DNA of 9,655 bases, from assembly GCF_031432425.1 (NCBI RefSeq), contig NZ_JAVKPH010000061.1, forward strand, positions 1-9,655, read 5' to 3'. The position numbers and the translations under genes were made by a program. Shown here piece by piece: positions 1-6,107 of this stretch (positions are counted from its first letter, which is position 1; every line of letters starts with the position of its first letter). The DNA comes from Ruixingdingia sedimenti (lineage in GTDB: Bacteria; Pseudomonadota; Alphaproteobacteria; Rhodobacterales; Rhodobacteraceae). Under the pieces are notes generated by a model that had not been told where the DNA came from, ran no database searches, and saw only the letters and a list, made by a program, of their open reading frames with translations.

Positions 1-133
1 GCTTGCCAGTCGGCGCGGCCTTCCACGTCATGGCGGGGTCGAACCAGATCGTCAGAGAGCCGCGGCGCTTGAGCGCTTGGTTATAGGCGGGCCAGTTCCT
101 GGTCTTGTAGATCGGGGGTGTCGGTCTGCTCAT
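1..133 (-). CDS. IS5-family transposase, N-terminal 44 codons (runs off the left edge)
   Basis: Start of the DDE transposase of the IS5-family element, which cuts and joins the IS ends during transposition. The ATG is at 133-131 and the frame is open to the window edge. The visible protein begins MSRPTPPIYKTRNWPAYNQ and continues with ALKRRGSLTIWFDP. The NWPAYNxALxxRGxLTxW pattern is the N-terminal signature I know from IS903-type transposases and their alphaproteobacterial relatives. The catalytic DDE residues lie further on, outside the window, so I cannot say whether the gene is intact. It is transcribed in the same direction as the interrupted portal gene. Confidence 0.88.
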   Translation of the reverse strand, partial: MSRPTPPIYKTRNWPAYNQALKRRGSLTIWFDPAMTWKAAPTGK

Positions 134-196
134 GCAGTCAAGCTACCACGCTGGATTCACGAGATGAATCCCTCACGCGATTTGTGCAACAGAGCC
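1..196 (-). mobile_element. IS5-family (IS903-like) insertion sequence, partial, inserted in the portal gene
   Basis: One end of an insertion sequence. Its terminal sequence on the minus strand reads GGCTCTGTTGCACAAATC (196 to 179), the form of terminal inverted repeat I know from IS903-group IS5 elements, followed about 63 bases inside by a transposase start at 133. The element runs off the left edge, so its other end and any target duplication cannot be seen. IS903-group elements usually duplicate 9 bp, which here would be 197-205. The boundary at 196 is inferred from where portal coding similarity stops and where the terminal repeat begins. It could be off by one to three bases, because the junction lies in a run of C. 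Confidence 0.85.
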
Positions 197-1396
197 CCCC
201 GCCGCCCATGCCGCTTCCGTGAACCAGCGCCAGACCGGCGCGCAGAACATCGGGATGAAGAGCTGCCACTGCACCGCGTCGATCTGGCGGCGGAACTCCA
301 CGAGCCCCGCCCGGATCGAGGAATAGTTGACCTGGCTGAGGTCGCCCGTCAGCAACTCGTAGGGCACCCGGAACCCGGCCGAGATCGTGTGCAGGCTCGC
401 TCGCTTGTATTCGCCGTAGCCGCCGGTCGCCGAGGGCTGGTTGAAGCGGATGTCCTTGCCGCCGCGGGCATAGGCGATCAGCCCCGGCTCGAACTGCTCG
501 ACCCGGTTACCGTCGGCGTCGACCACGGATGGCGCGATGCCCTGCTGCGCCTCGTCGTCGCCGAACACGATGGCGGTGACGCAAGCCTCGGTCTTCTTGC
601 GGACCAGCTCGGCCACTTCATAGTCGTCGAGATCGCGCAAGCTGCGGATCACCGGCGCGCCCCATGGAACGCCGCGCGCCTGCGTGCGCTGCTTCTCGTA
701 GACATGGGCGATCTCGCTCGCCGGGACCGGGCGGCTCTGCAACCCGTTCTGCAAGGCGCCGTAGGCGTCGCCCGGATGTTCGGCATGCAGCCAATAGGCC
801 CGGCGCTTGCCGACCGGGTCGAACTCTATCCCCTGCACCAGCCGTCCCGCGCCGAGGGCGCCGGATTTGGTGGCGTCGAGGAAGTCGGCCTCCAGCACCT
901 GCAGTTGCAGCGGCACCGGGAGACCGTCGCTGGCCCGCCGCAGCCTTCGGCGCACCAGAACCTCGCCCGCCTCGACCATTTCGCGGCAGATCAGCGTCTG
1001 CAGCCCGTAGAAGTCGAGCTGACCATCGGCATCGCAGTCCGCTGTCCAGCGTTCGAAGAGCCCATCGACCTTCCGGTCGAGCGTGTCGTCGCCGCTGGCG
1101 GCGCGCGGCATGATCCCTGCGCCGATGATGTTGTTGACCAGCACCGCCACGGCTTTCGCCGCATGCGGGTTGTTGCGCACCAGATCGCGCATCCGGTCGC
1201 GCAAGAGCGCCCCGGCCACGCCGATCTCGGTGTCGGCGGAGGACCCCGGCGCGCGCCAGCCCTCGGTGCGACGCCCGCGCGCGGCCCCGTCATAGCCCCG
1301 CGTCAGGGTCTCGAAGGCCTGACGGGCCATCACGCGGCGCGCGGCCATTCGGGGGGCCACCGTGGCGATGGCGTGATCGAACCAGGTCGCCGACAT
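173..1396 (-). CDS. Phage portal protein (lambda gpB family), 3' end replaced by IS sequence
   Basis: Lambda-type portal protein, which forms the dodecameric ring at the head vertex through which DNA enters and leaves. Family features are an N-terminal RNNPHAAKAV segment followed by VNNIIGAGI (about residues 74-95) and the late NYSSIRAGLVEFRR segment. I chose the ATG at 1396, which overlaps the gpW stop as TGATG; a GTG one codon upstream is possible. The product is 407 residues, while family members usually have about 480-530. The last portal-derived codon is GGG at 199-197, after which GSVAQIA and a stop come from the IS terminal repeat. About 80-120 C-terminal residues are therefore missing. 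They presumably lie beyond the other end of the IS. Function is probably lost or impaired. Confidence 0.9.
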   Translation of the reverse strand: MSATWFDHAIATVAPRMAARRVMARQAFETLTRGYDGAARGRRTEGWRAPGSSADTEIGVAGALLRDRMRDLVRNNPHAAKAVAVLVNNIIGAGIMPRAASGDDTLDRKVDGLFERWTADCDADGQLDFYGLQTLICREMVEAGEVLVRRRLRRASDGLPVPLQLQVLEADFLDATKSGALGAGRLVQGIEFDPVGKRRAYWLHAEHPGDAYGALQNGLQSRPVPASEIAHVYEKQRTQARGVPWGAPVIRSLRDLDDYEVAELVRKKTEACVTAIVFGDDEAQQGIAPSVVDADGNRVEQFEPGLIAYARGGKDIRFNQPSATGGYGEYKRASLHTISAGFRVPYELLTGDLSQVNYSSIRAGLVEFRRQIDAVQWQLFIPMFCAPVWRWFTEAAWAAGGSVAQIA

Positions 1397-1605
1397 CACC
1401 GGTCCCCGCGCGAGAAGCCCGCCAGCCCCGCCAACGGCAGCGGTCGGGTCGTCCCCGCAATGGCGCGCTCGATGGTGCGGATGCGCGCCAGCAGGTCCTC
1501 GGCCGAGCCGTAATCCACCGACTTGCCGTCATAGCTGACCCGGGTCGTGCCGCTGGCATAGGCCCGGCGCAGCGCCGAAAGCTCGGATTCCGTCCAGTCG
1601 GTCAT
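1396..1605 (-). CDS. Phage head-tail joining protein, gpW-like
   Basis: Small protein of 69 residues starting MTDWTESELSALRRAYASG. By size, by its place between terminase and portal, and by the pattern of a helix (ELSALRRAYASG), a short hairpin (TTRVSYDGKSVDYG) and a second helix (AEDLLARIRTIERAI), it matches the gpW family, which plugs the portal after packaging so that the tail can attach. Lambda gpW has 68 residues. I chose the start at 1605 because GGAGG at 1619-1615 sits 9 bases upstream of it and because its ATG overlaps the terminase stop as TGATG. The ATG at 1614 directly abuts that Shine-Dalgarno sequence and is unlikely. The stop overlaps the portal start. Confidence 0.85.
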   Translation of the reverse strand: MTDWTESELSALRRAYASGTTRVSYDGKSVDYGSAEDLLARIRTIERAIAGTTRPLPLAGLAGFSRGDR

Positions 1606-3611
1606 CAAAACCATCCTCCACGCCGTCCGAGCCAGTCGGAGCGGCGCTTGCCCTGCGGGGCCTGTCCCGGCCGGTTGATCTGCCCGGCGGGATCGGTGTC
1701 GGTGGGGGCGGCCCCGAGCTGATCCTCGAGGTCGCGCCAGGTCGACTCGGGCCAGCGGTCCGCGCCCGCGATCCAGGCGGCGGCGCGGGCGTAGACCCGG
1801 CAGTCCAGCGCCTCGTTTCGCTCACGGAGCTTCTGCCATTCCAGCCGAGCGAAGCCGCGCTTCGTGCGCACCGTCACCAGCTGCTCGGCCACGAACTGCT
1901 TCAGCCATTCGTTCTCGACCCAGTGCGGAAGGTGCACCGAGCCGGGCGGGAATGCCGCCCCGTCGGCCATCTCCTCCTCGGTCGGGCGCGCCAGCCGCAG
2001 GAAGCGGTAGGTCTCGGCCTTGAAGGTCGAGACCGCCACGGTCCAGAGCCGCGCCCCGCGCCGCAGGCGTTTGCCGCCCTCGGTCGAGTCGACGAAGGTA
2101 GGCCCCGACACCGGGCTCGAGCGGTTGAACCCCTCGACACCCTTCACCGGCGACACCTGCCCAAACCCCTGCGCTCGCGCCCAGGAATAGACCGCCGGCG
2201 CCTCGTAGCCGGTGTCGATGGCGAGCCGCGCGATCCTGAGATGCGCGCCGCGTTCATGCGGCCAGCTTCTGTCCAGCAGCGCGGTCAGCTCCGACCATGA
2301 ATCGTGCCGATCTGGCCCACCCTCGATGACGACGTGATCGACGAGCCAGCTTTCCAGCCCGCGACCCCAGGCCCAGACATCGACCTCGATCCGGTCCTTC
2401 TGCACGTCGGCCCCGGCGGTCAGGAACAGCCCGCCCGCAGGCACGGTGCCGGATGTCCAGCGCTCCCGCCGATCATAAAGCCGCTGCCAGTCGGGGGCTT
2501 CCCCGGTCTCGACCCATGTCTCGCCGAGGATCGTGTTGCGGAAGGCCTTGATCGCCTCGTCGGAGCCCTGCGCCGCGTCCCATGCCCGCACGATCCGCTC
2601 CCAACTCAGCCAGCCGATCGGCGAATAGAGCGCCGAGAGGTGATACCCGACCGTGGTCGGATCGGCGGCGGTGGCGGTCGCCCGCCATTCGCCGCCCTCC
2701 AGCATCGCCGTCTTGTGGTGTTCCGCGATTGCCGCGTCGCAGCCCTCGCAGTGATATTCCGCCGTTTCCGGCCGTCCCTTCTGCCAGCGCAGCCGGTCGA
2801 ACTTCAGCCACTGCATCGCGCCGCAATGCGGGCATGGCACGTGGAACCGGCGCTGGTCGGACGCCTCGTATTCCCGCTCGATCCGGCTCAGACCCCGGAT
2901 GGTGGGCGTCGAAACCAGGAACACCTTGCGCCGGTGGGCGAAGGTCAGCGACCGTGCTTCGGCCAGCGTCACCGGATCGCCTTCCTCGTCGGCCGAGGCG
3001 GGATAGGCGTCGACCTCGTCGAGGAAGATGTACCGCGCCGGGGTGGACCGCAGCCCGACCGCCGAGTTGGCGCCGGTCATGATCAGGATGCCGCCCGCGA
3101 ATTCCTTGGAGAGCATCGTGTTGCCCGCGTCGCGGGAGCGCGCGGGCTTCACCCGCTCCCGCAGCTCGGGGCTTTCGTCGATCAGCGGGTCGATCCGCTG
3201 GCGCGAGTTGCGCTTGGCGAGTTCCACCGTGGGCTGGACCGCGAGCATCGGCCCCGGTGCCTGGTGGATCGCGAACCCGATCCAGTTGTTGCCCGCCTCG
3301 GTCGCGCCGACCTGCGCGGCCTTCATAAACACGATCCGCTGCGTGGGATCGCCGGGGCTCAGCCGGTCCATGATCTCGCGCATGTACGGCGTGCGCACCG
3401 TGCGATACCGCCCGGGCTCGGCGGAGGCGCGGCCCGAGAGCATCCGGTGCCGGTCCGCCCATTCCGAGACGGTGAGGTCCGGATCGGGGCGCAGCCCGCT
3501 GCCCCAGGCGCGCAGGATCTCGCCCGCGCCGTCGAAGTCCGTCAGGCCATCGCTGCTCTCACCGGAAGTCGGGCCGGACCTCGGCGAGTTCGTCGAGGTG
3601 GGCGCGTACAT
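1605..3611 (-). CDS. Phage terminase large subunit (lambda gpA family)
   Basis: ATPase and nuclease that drives DNA into the prohead and cuts it, 668 residues. Visible parts, in order: a deviant Walker A, KAAQVGATE (residues 96-104, comparable to KSARVGYSK in lambda gpA); a Walker B, IFLDEVDAY (194-202); a motor coupling segment, VFLVSTPT; a zinc-finger-like pair CPHC (259-262) and CEGC (287-290); and RNase H-like nuclease acidic residues in AGADVQ (D401), IDTGYEA (D465) and the late LDCRVYA. Length and order fit the gpA family. The ATG at 3611 has GGAG about 5 bases upstream and overlaps the small subunit gene by 53 bases. No clearly better in-frame start lies before the conserved region. 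The gene looks intact. Confidence 0.97.
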   Translation of the reverse strand: MYAPTSTNSPRSGPTSGESSDGLTDFDGAGEILRAWGSGLRPDPDLTVSEWADRHRMLSGRASAEPGRYRTVRTPYMREIMDRLSPGDPTQRIVFMKAAQVGATEAGNNWIGFAIHQAPGPMLAVQPTVELAKRNSRQRIDPLIDESPELRERVKPARSRDAGNTMLSKEFAGGILIMTGANSAVGLRSTPARYIFLDEVDAYPASADEEGDPVTLAEARSLTFAHRRKVFLVSTPTIRGLSRIEREYEASDQRRFHVPCPHCGAMQWLKFDRLRWQKGRPETAEYHCEGCDAAIAEHHKTAMLEGGEWRATATAADPTTVGYHLSALYSPIGWLSWERIVRAWDAAQGSDEAIKAFRNTILGETWVETGEAPDWQRLYDRRERWTSGTVPAGGLFLTAGADVQKDRIEVDVWAWGRGLESWLVDHVVIEGGPDRHDSWSELTALLDRSWPHERGAHLRIARLAIDTGYEAPAVYSWARAQGFGQVSPVKGVEGFNRSSPVSGPTFVDSTEGGKRLRRGARLWTVAVSTFKAETYRFLRLARPTEEEMADGAAFPPGSVHLPHWVENEWLKQFVAEQLVTVRTKRGFARLEWQKLRERNEALDCRVYARAAAWIAGADRWPESTWRDLEDQLGAAPTDTDPAGQINRPGQAPQGKRRSDWLGRRGGWF

Positions 3612-4155
3612 GTTTCTCCAGGACCTTCTGCATCGCGGCTGGCTCCACGGTGATCTGCTGGCCCGTCGCGTCGCTGCACGAGGCCGAGAGTTCTGCCGCC
3701 ATCAGCGCCGCCGCACGCACGGGCCAGTTCACCCATGCGTCCCGTTCCTCCCGCGCCAGGCGGAACACCAGCGCCAGCGCGCGGGCCCGCTCGATCAACT
3801 CCCCCTTCAGCTTCTGGAGCCGGATGCGCCGCTCCTGGGCCTTCAGCACCTCGTTCGCGGTCTTGGCCTGCAGGAAGGTCGTGCCACCGCCGACTGCCGG
3901 GACCGCCAGCCCCTGTTCGCGGAGCGTGTCGCCGACAGCGGCCACAGCAGCCTCGGGGACGGGCTTCATCTTCGGTGCGGGCGGCTTGCGGGTCTTGGAC
4001 GGGTCCGTCGTCTCGGCACGCCTGGCGTCGCTGGCGGCCGCGTTGATGCTGCCGTCGGGATAGAGGACCAGCCGCTCGGCCGTCTTCGCCTTCTGGATCG
4101 CGCCCCGCGACAGCCCGACATGCGCGGCGTACTGGCGCTCGCTCATGCCCTGCAT
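3559..4155 (-). CDS. Phage terminase small subunit (Nu1-like)
   Basis: DNA-recognition subunit of the terminase, which selects phage DNA for packaging, 198 residues. The N-terminus MSERQYAAHVGLSRGAIQKA (from residue 4) is a short helix-turn-helix, as in the Nu1 family. The rest is a charged alpha-helical region (about 90-140: AKTANEVLKAQERRIRLQKL and following) that could form the oligomerisation part and the large-subunit contact. I chose the ATG at 4155 because GGAG at 4165-4162 lies 6 bases upstream; the ATG at 4146 is the alternative. It is first in the packaging operon and its promoter should lie in 4156-4266. The assignment rests on the HTH, the size and the position directly upstream of the large subunit; overall similarity to lambda Nu1 is low. 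Confidence 0.82.
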   Translation of the reverse strand: MQGMSERQYAAHVGLSRGAIQKAKTAERLVLYPDGSINAAASDARRAETTDPSKTRKPPAPKMKPVPEAAVAAVGDTLREQGLAVPAVGGGTTFLQAKTANEVLKAQERRIRLQKLKGELIERARALALVFRLAREERDAWVNWPVRAAALMAAELSASCSDATGQQITVEPAAMQKVLEKHVRAHLDELAEVRPDFR

Positions 4156-4186
4156 CGACGACTCCGAATATCATTCAAGATCATGT

Positions 4187-4205
4187 GCTTATCGAGTTGA
4201 TAAGC
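4187..4205. promoter_or_regulatory. Inverted repeat in the divergent intergenic region, candidate operator
   Basis: GCTTATC (4187-4193), spacer GAGTT, GATAAGC (4199-4205): a perfect 7-bp inverted repeat in a locally AT-rich stretch (about 4166-4204). It lies between the start of the terminase operon (4155, minus) and the plus-strand operon (4267). Promoters for both directions should be here and a dimeric regulator could act on both. I could not assign convincing -35/-10 pairs, so this remains a guess from symmetry and position. Confidence 0.3.
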
Positions 4206-4240
4206 CTCGCGGACAGAGGGAACGTGTTTCCAGAAGGACG

Positions 4241-4270
4241 ATGCAACTCAACAAGGAGCCACCTCGATGA
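4241..4270 (+). CDS. Possible nine-codon leader peptide coupled to the next gene
   Basis: ATG at 4241 opens a frame reading MQLNKEPPR whose TGA (4268-4270) overlaps the ATG of the following gene (4267) as ATGA. AAGGA at 4234-4238 lies just upstream but only 2 bases from the ATG, which is tight for a ribosome binding site. The AAGGAG that serves the next gene (4253-4258) lies inside this reading frame. It could be a leader that couples or modulates translation, or it could be chance. Confidence 0.2.
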   Translation: MQLNKEPPR

Positions 4271-4539
4271 CCACCCGCCTGAACCCGATCACCACGCCGC
4301 GCCACGAACTCCGCGCCGAGAAGGCGCGCCGGAACAAGGAAGCCGCGCTCGCGGCCTTCATCGGCAAGAAGGCCGAGATCGACGAGATGCTCGCCCGCCT
4401 GCAGGCACTCAGCGACGACCATTTCAACTGCCACCCCGACGAAGCGGGCTGGGCGATGGTCGGCACCCTCGAACACTACGCCAGCCTCCTGAAGCGCATC
4501 ACCGACAGCGCCTTCGGCGAGGGCGAGCACGCCCGCTGA
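4267..4539 (+). CDS. Hypothetical phage protein, 90 residues
   Basis: I do not recognise a named family, though small proteins of this type occur in alphaproteobacterial prophages. The N-terminus is basic and probably helical (HELRAEKARRNKEAALAAFIGKK, residues 13-35). A second amphipathic helix follows (AEIDEMLARLQALSDD), then a compact C-terminal part with conserved-looking FNCHPDEAGWAMVGTLEHYA (53-72). A strong AAGGAG ends 8 bases before the ATG, and GC-rich third positions support coding. It is the first gene of the plus-strand group, followed after 95 bases by the DUF3489 gene. No membrane segment or signal peptide is visible. Function unknown. Confidence 0.75.
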   Translation: MTTRLNPITTPRHELRAEKARRNKEAALAAFIGKKAEIDEMLARLQALSDDHFNCHPDEAGWAMVGTLEHYASLLKRITDSAFGEGEHAR

Positions 4540-4541
4540 TC

Positions 4542-4581
4542 TCCGGCACAGCCGGAACTCCCGCCGCGCGCCCTGCGCGGC
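4542..4581. repeat. Two adjacent short hairpins between plus-strand genes
   Basis: TCCGGC-ACA-GCCGGA (4542-4556) and GCCGCGC-GCCCT-GCGCGGC (4563-4581) are perfect inverted repeats of 6 and 7 bp in the 95 bases between the 90-residue gene and the DUF3489 gene. Neither is followed by a T run. They could attenuate transcription or stabilise the mRNA 3' end; in DNA this GC-rich some short perfect stems arise by chance. Confidence 0.35.
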
Positions 4582-4634
4582 TCGGGGTCGTAGAAGGCGC
4601 CGCATGACGCGGGCCCGAATACGGAGACGACCCC

Positions 4635-5171
4635 ATGACCCAGAACCAGCTTTCCGACGCCCAAGCCATCATCCTTTCCACCGCCTGCGCGCGCGAGGAC
4701 GGAGCGGTCTTTCCCGTCACCGCCAGCCTCAAGGGCGGCGCCGTCGGCAACGTCTGCAAGAGCCTCCTGAAACAGGGCCTGATCGAGGAAATCGGCGCCA
4801 CGGACCTCAACACGGTCTGGCGGCACGACGAGGAGCGCGGCCCGATCACGCTGCGCGCCACCCCACTGGCCTACAGCACCCTCGGGATCACGGACGAGCA
4901 GGACGACACGCCGCCGGCTGAGACGCCGACCGCCCCGGTCCAGCGTCGGAAGGGCACCAAGCAGGAGACCCTGATCGAGATGCTCCGCGCCGAGGGCGGC
5001 GCGACCATCGACGAGATCGTCGCCGAAACGGGCTGGCTGAGTCATACTGTCAGAGGAGCGATGTCCGGCGCCCTGAAAAAGAAGCTCGGGCTGACCATCA
5101 TCTCCGAGAAGGTCGATGGCGGCGCACGTCGCTACCGCATCCGCGACATGCCCGAGGGGGCGGGGCGTTGA
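4635..5171 (+). CDS. DUF3489 domain-containing protein
   Basis: 178 residues. The C-terminal part (about residues 106-172) carries the DUF3489 pattern: KGTKQETLIEMLRAEGGATIDE, then a helix-turn-helix-like AETGWLSHTVRGAMSGALKK, then KLGLTIISEKVDGGARRYRI, which resembles the wing of a winged helix. The N-terminal part (LSDAQAIILSTACARED, LLKQGLIEE) looks like a second winged-helix-type segment. A proline/threonine linker (about 95-105) joins the two. A DNA-binding or regulatory role is likely by fold; none is established that I know of. GGAG (4623-4626) lies 8 bases before the ATG. In related genomes I recall this family next to DUF2924 and a serine recombinase, neither of which is here. Confidence 0.85.
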   Translation: MTQNQLSDAQAIILSTACAREDGAVFPVTASLKGGAVGNVCKSLLKQGLIEEIGATDLNTVWRHDEERGPITLRATPLAYSTLGITDEQDDTPPAETPTAPVQRRKGTKQETLIEMLRAEGGATIDEIVAETGWLSHTVRGAMSGALKKKLGLTIISEKVDGGARRYRIRDMPEGAGR

Positions 5172-5374
5172 GCCCCGCCGACCGCCCGGACCCGCAGCAC
5201 CGCATCCTCGGGATCGCGCTGCAGCTGGCGGCATATCCCCCGCTCCGCAAGCACGAGCATTCCTACGAGGCCCGCGTGCCATGGCGCCTCATCAAGCAGC
5301 TGCGCGAGGCCCTCAGGGACGCAGGGGTGGATTGGCGCGCGGTCCACGCCACGCTCCGCCAAGGGGACGGGTAG
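5168..5374 (+). CDS. Hypothetical small protein, 68 residues, TTG start
   Basis: Short frame beginning with TTG at 5168, which overlaps the DUF3489 stop as TTGA, suggesting translational coupling. The product has two probable helices (QHRILGIALQLAAYPPLRKH and PWRLIKQLREALRDAGVDWR) and no membrane segment. I do not recognise a named family. The tight overlap, the GC-rich third positions and the hairpin just beyond its stop support it as a real last gene of the plus-strand group. No function can be assigned. Confidence 0.6.
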   Translation: MSPADRPDPQHRILGIALQLAAYPPLRKHEHSYEARVPWRLIKQLREALRDAGVDWRAVHATLRQGDG

Positions 5375-5397
5375 ATCGGTCAGCCAATGCCCATGAG

Positions 5398-5423
5398 CCG
5401 CCGCCCCGCATTCTGGGCGGCGG
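5398..5423. terminator. Hairpin between convergent genes, candidate bidirectional terminator
   Basis: CCGCCGCCC (5398-5406), loop CGCATTCT, GGGCGGCGG (5415-5423): a perfect 9-bp GC stem, extendable by one G-T pair. It lies between the plus-strand stop (5374) and the minus-strand stop of the DUF7220 gene (5428). There is no clear T run on either side, so termination would rest on the very stable stem and opposing transcription. The position makes a terminator the best reading. Confidence 0.6.
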
Positions 5424-5427
5424 TGTC

Positions 5428-5652
5428 TCATTCTGCGCTCCGGACCCGGATCGCCTCGAACAACCGACGCAGCAGGTAGCCGCGCGCCAGCGAAACGCCG
5501 ACGAAGGCGAGGCCGATGGTCAGATGCTCCGCAAGCCCCGTCTCGATCCCGAACCACGGGAACACGACGATCTGCGTGGCGATGGCCAGCACATAGCCGA
5601 CGACGACATTCGTCGCGGCCTCGACCATCGACATGATCCGGCTCTGCTTCAC
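5428..5652 (-). CDS. DUF7220 family small membrane protein
   Basis: 74 residues with two predicted membrane segments: about 11-30 (EAATNVVVGYVLAIATQIVV) and about 43-61 (HLTIGLAFVGVSLARGYLLR). The protein starts MKQSRIMSM and has a basic tail (RRLFEAIRVR). I know this as the DUF7220 family of phage-encoded proteins; the function is not known to me. It should sit in the inner membrane with both ends on the same side. The start is GTG at 5652, overlapping the stop of the preceding gene as GTGA, so it is probably translationally coupled. It is last in the minus-strand operon, with a hairpin just beyond its stop. Confidence 0.82.
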   Translation of the reverse strand: MKQSRIMSMVEAATNVVVGYVLAIATQIVVFPWFGIETGLAEHLTIGLAFVGVSLARGYLLRRLFEAIRVRSAE

Positions 5653-6107
5653 TGCGCGGCACCTCCCGCGGCCGTCACGACGGGGATTGCACCAGCAGCA
5701 TCACGGTACACGGTCGCAACGTCCACGATGATCACGGTCTCGGGTCGCCGTTTCAGCACCGCGAAGAGATCCGTTTCGGTGACGAGCCCCACGGTCGGAC
5801 AGGGTTGTTTCTTGCCCCAGTCCGCGCAGAAGAAGGACCGGCCCGAGATGTCGGAGATGTCGTTCATCCCGGCGAGGTCGTCGCGCAGGTCCGAGACGAT
5901 CAGCGCCATCCCGTCTAACGATAGTGAGTGCTTCCTCAGCATTCTCATGACTGCAAGGCATGCGAGATCGCGCCAATCGAACCGCCGGCGCTGACCGGGC
6001 CGCACAGCCACGGAAGGTCGGAAATGACCACGCGAGATCCATTGGCTCAGTTCGCCCGTCGTCATGGCGCAGGCGTCGACGATCTCATGGATCGTCCACG
6101 TTCTCAT
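5649..6107 (-). CDS. MerR-like helix-turn-helix protein, uncharacterised
   Basis: 152 residues. The N-terminal part WTIHEIVDACAMTTGELSQW (4-23), followed by SRGHFRPS and the strongly basic RPGQRRRFDWRDLACLAVMR (about 37-56), is the layout of a MerR-type winged helix in which a helix-turn-helix is followed by a basic wing. The C-terminal half (FCADWGKKQPCPTVGLVTET and ETVIIVDVATVYRD) shows no pattern I recognise and may be a small sensor or interaction domain. It probably binds DNA as a phage regulator. ATG at 6107 lies 6 bases after the C5 methyltransferase stop and overlaps the stop of the alternative frame through that gene as ATGA. The 3' end overlaps the DUF7220 start. Confidence 0.7.
   Translation of the reverse strand: MRTWTIHEIVDACAMTTGELSQWISRGHFRPSVAVRPGQRRRFDWRDLACLAVMRMLRKHSLSLDGMALIVSDLRDDLAGMNDISDISGRSFFCADWGKKQPCPTVGLVTETDLFAVLKRRPETVIIVDVATVYRDAAGAIPVVTAAGGAAQ

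Noticed and set aside
77..1513. Long plus-strand open frame opposite the portal and gpW genes
   Set aside because: It is the complement of well-supported genes. The product is arginine/histidine-rich with no family pattern and crosses the IS boundary; it is kept open by high GC.
2304..3653. Long plus-strand open frame opposite the large terminase
   Set aside because: It mirrors the terminase codons, shows no recognisable domain and has no plausible ribosome binding site.
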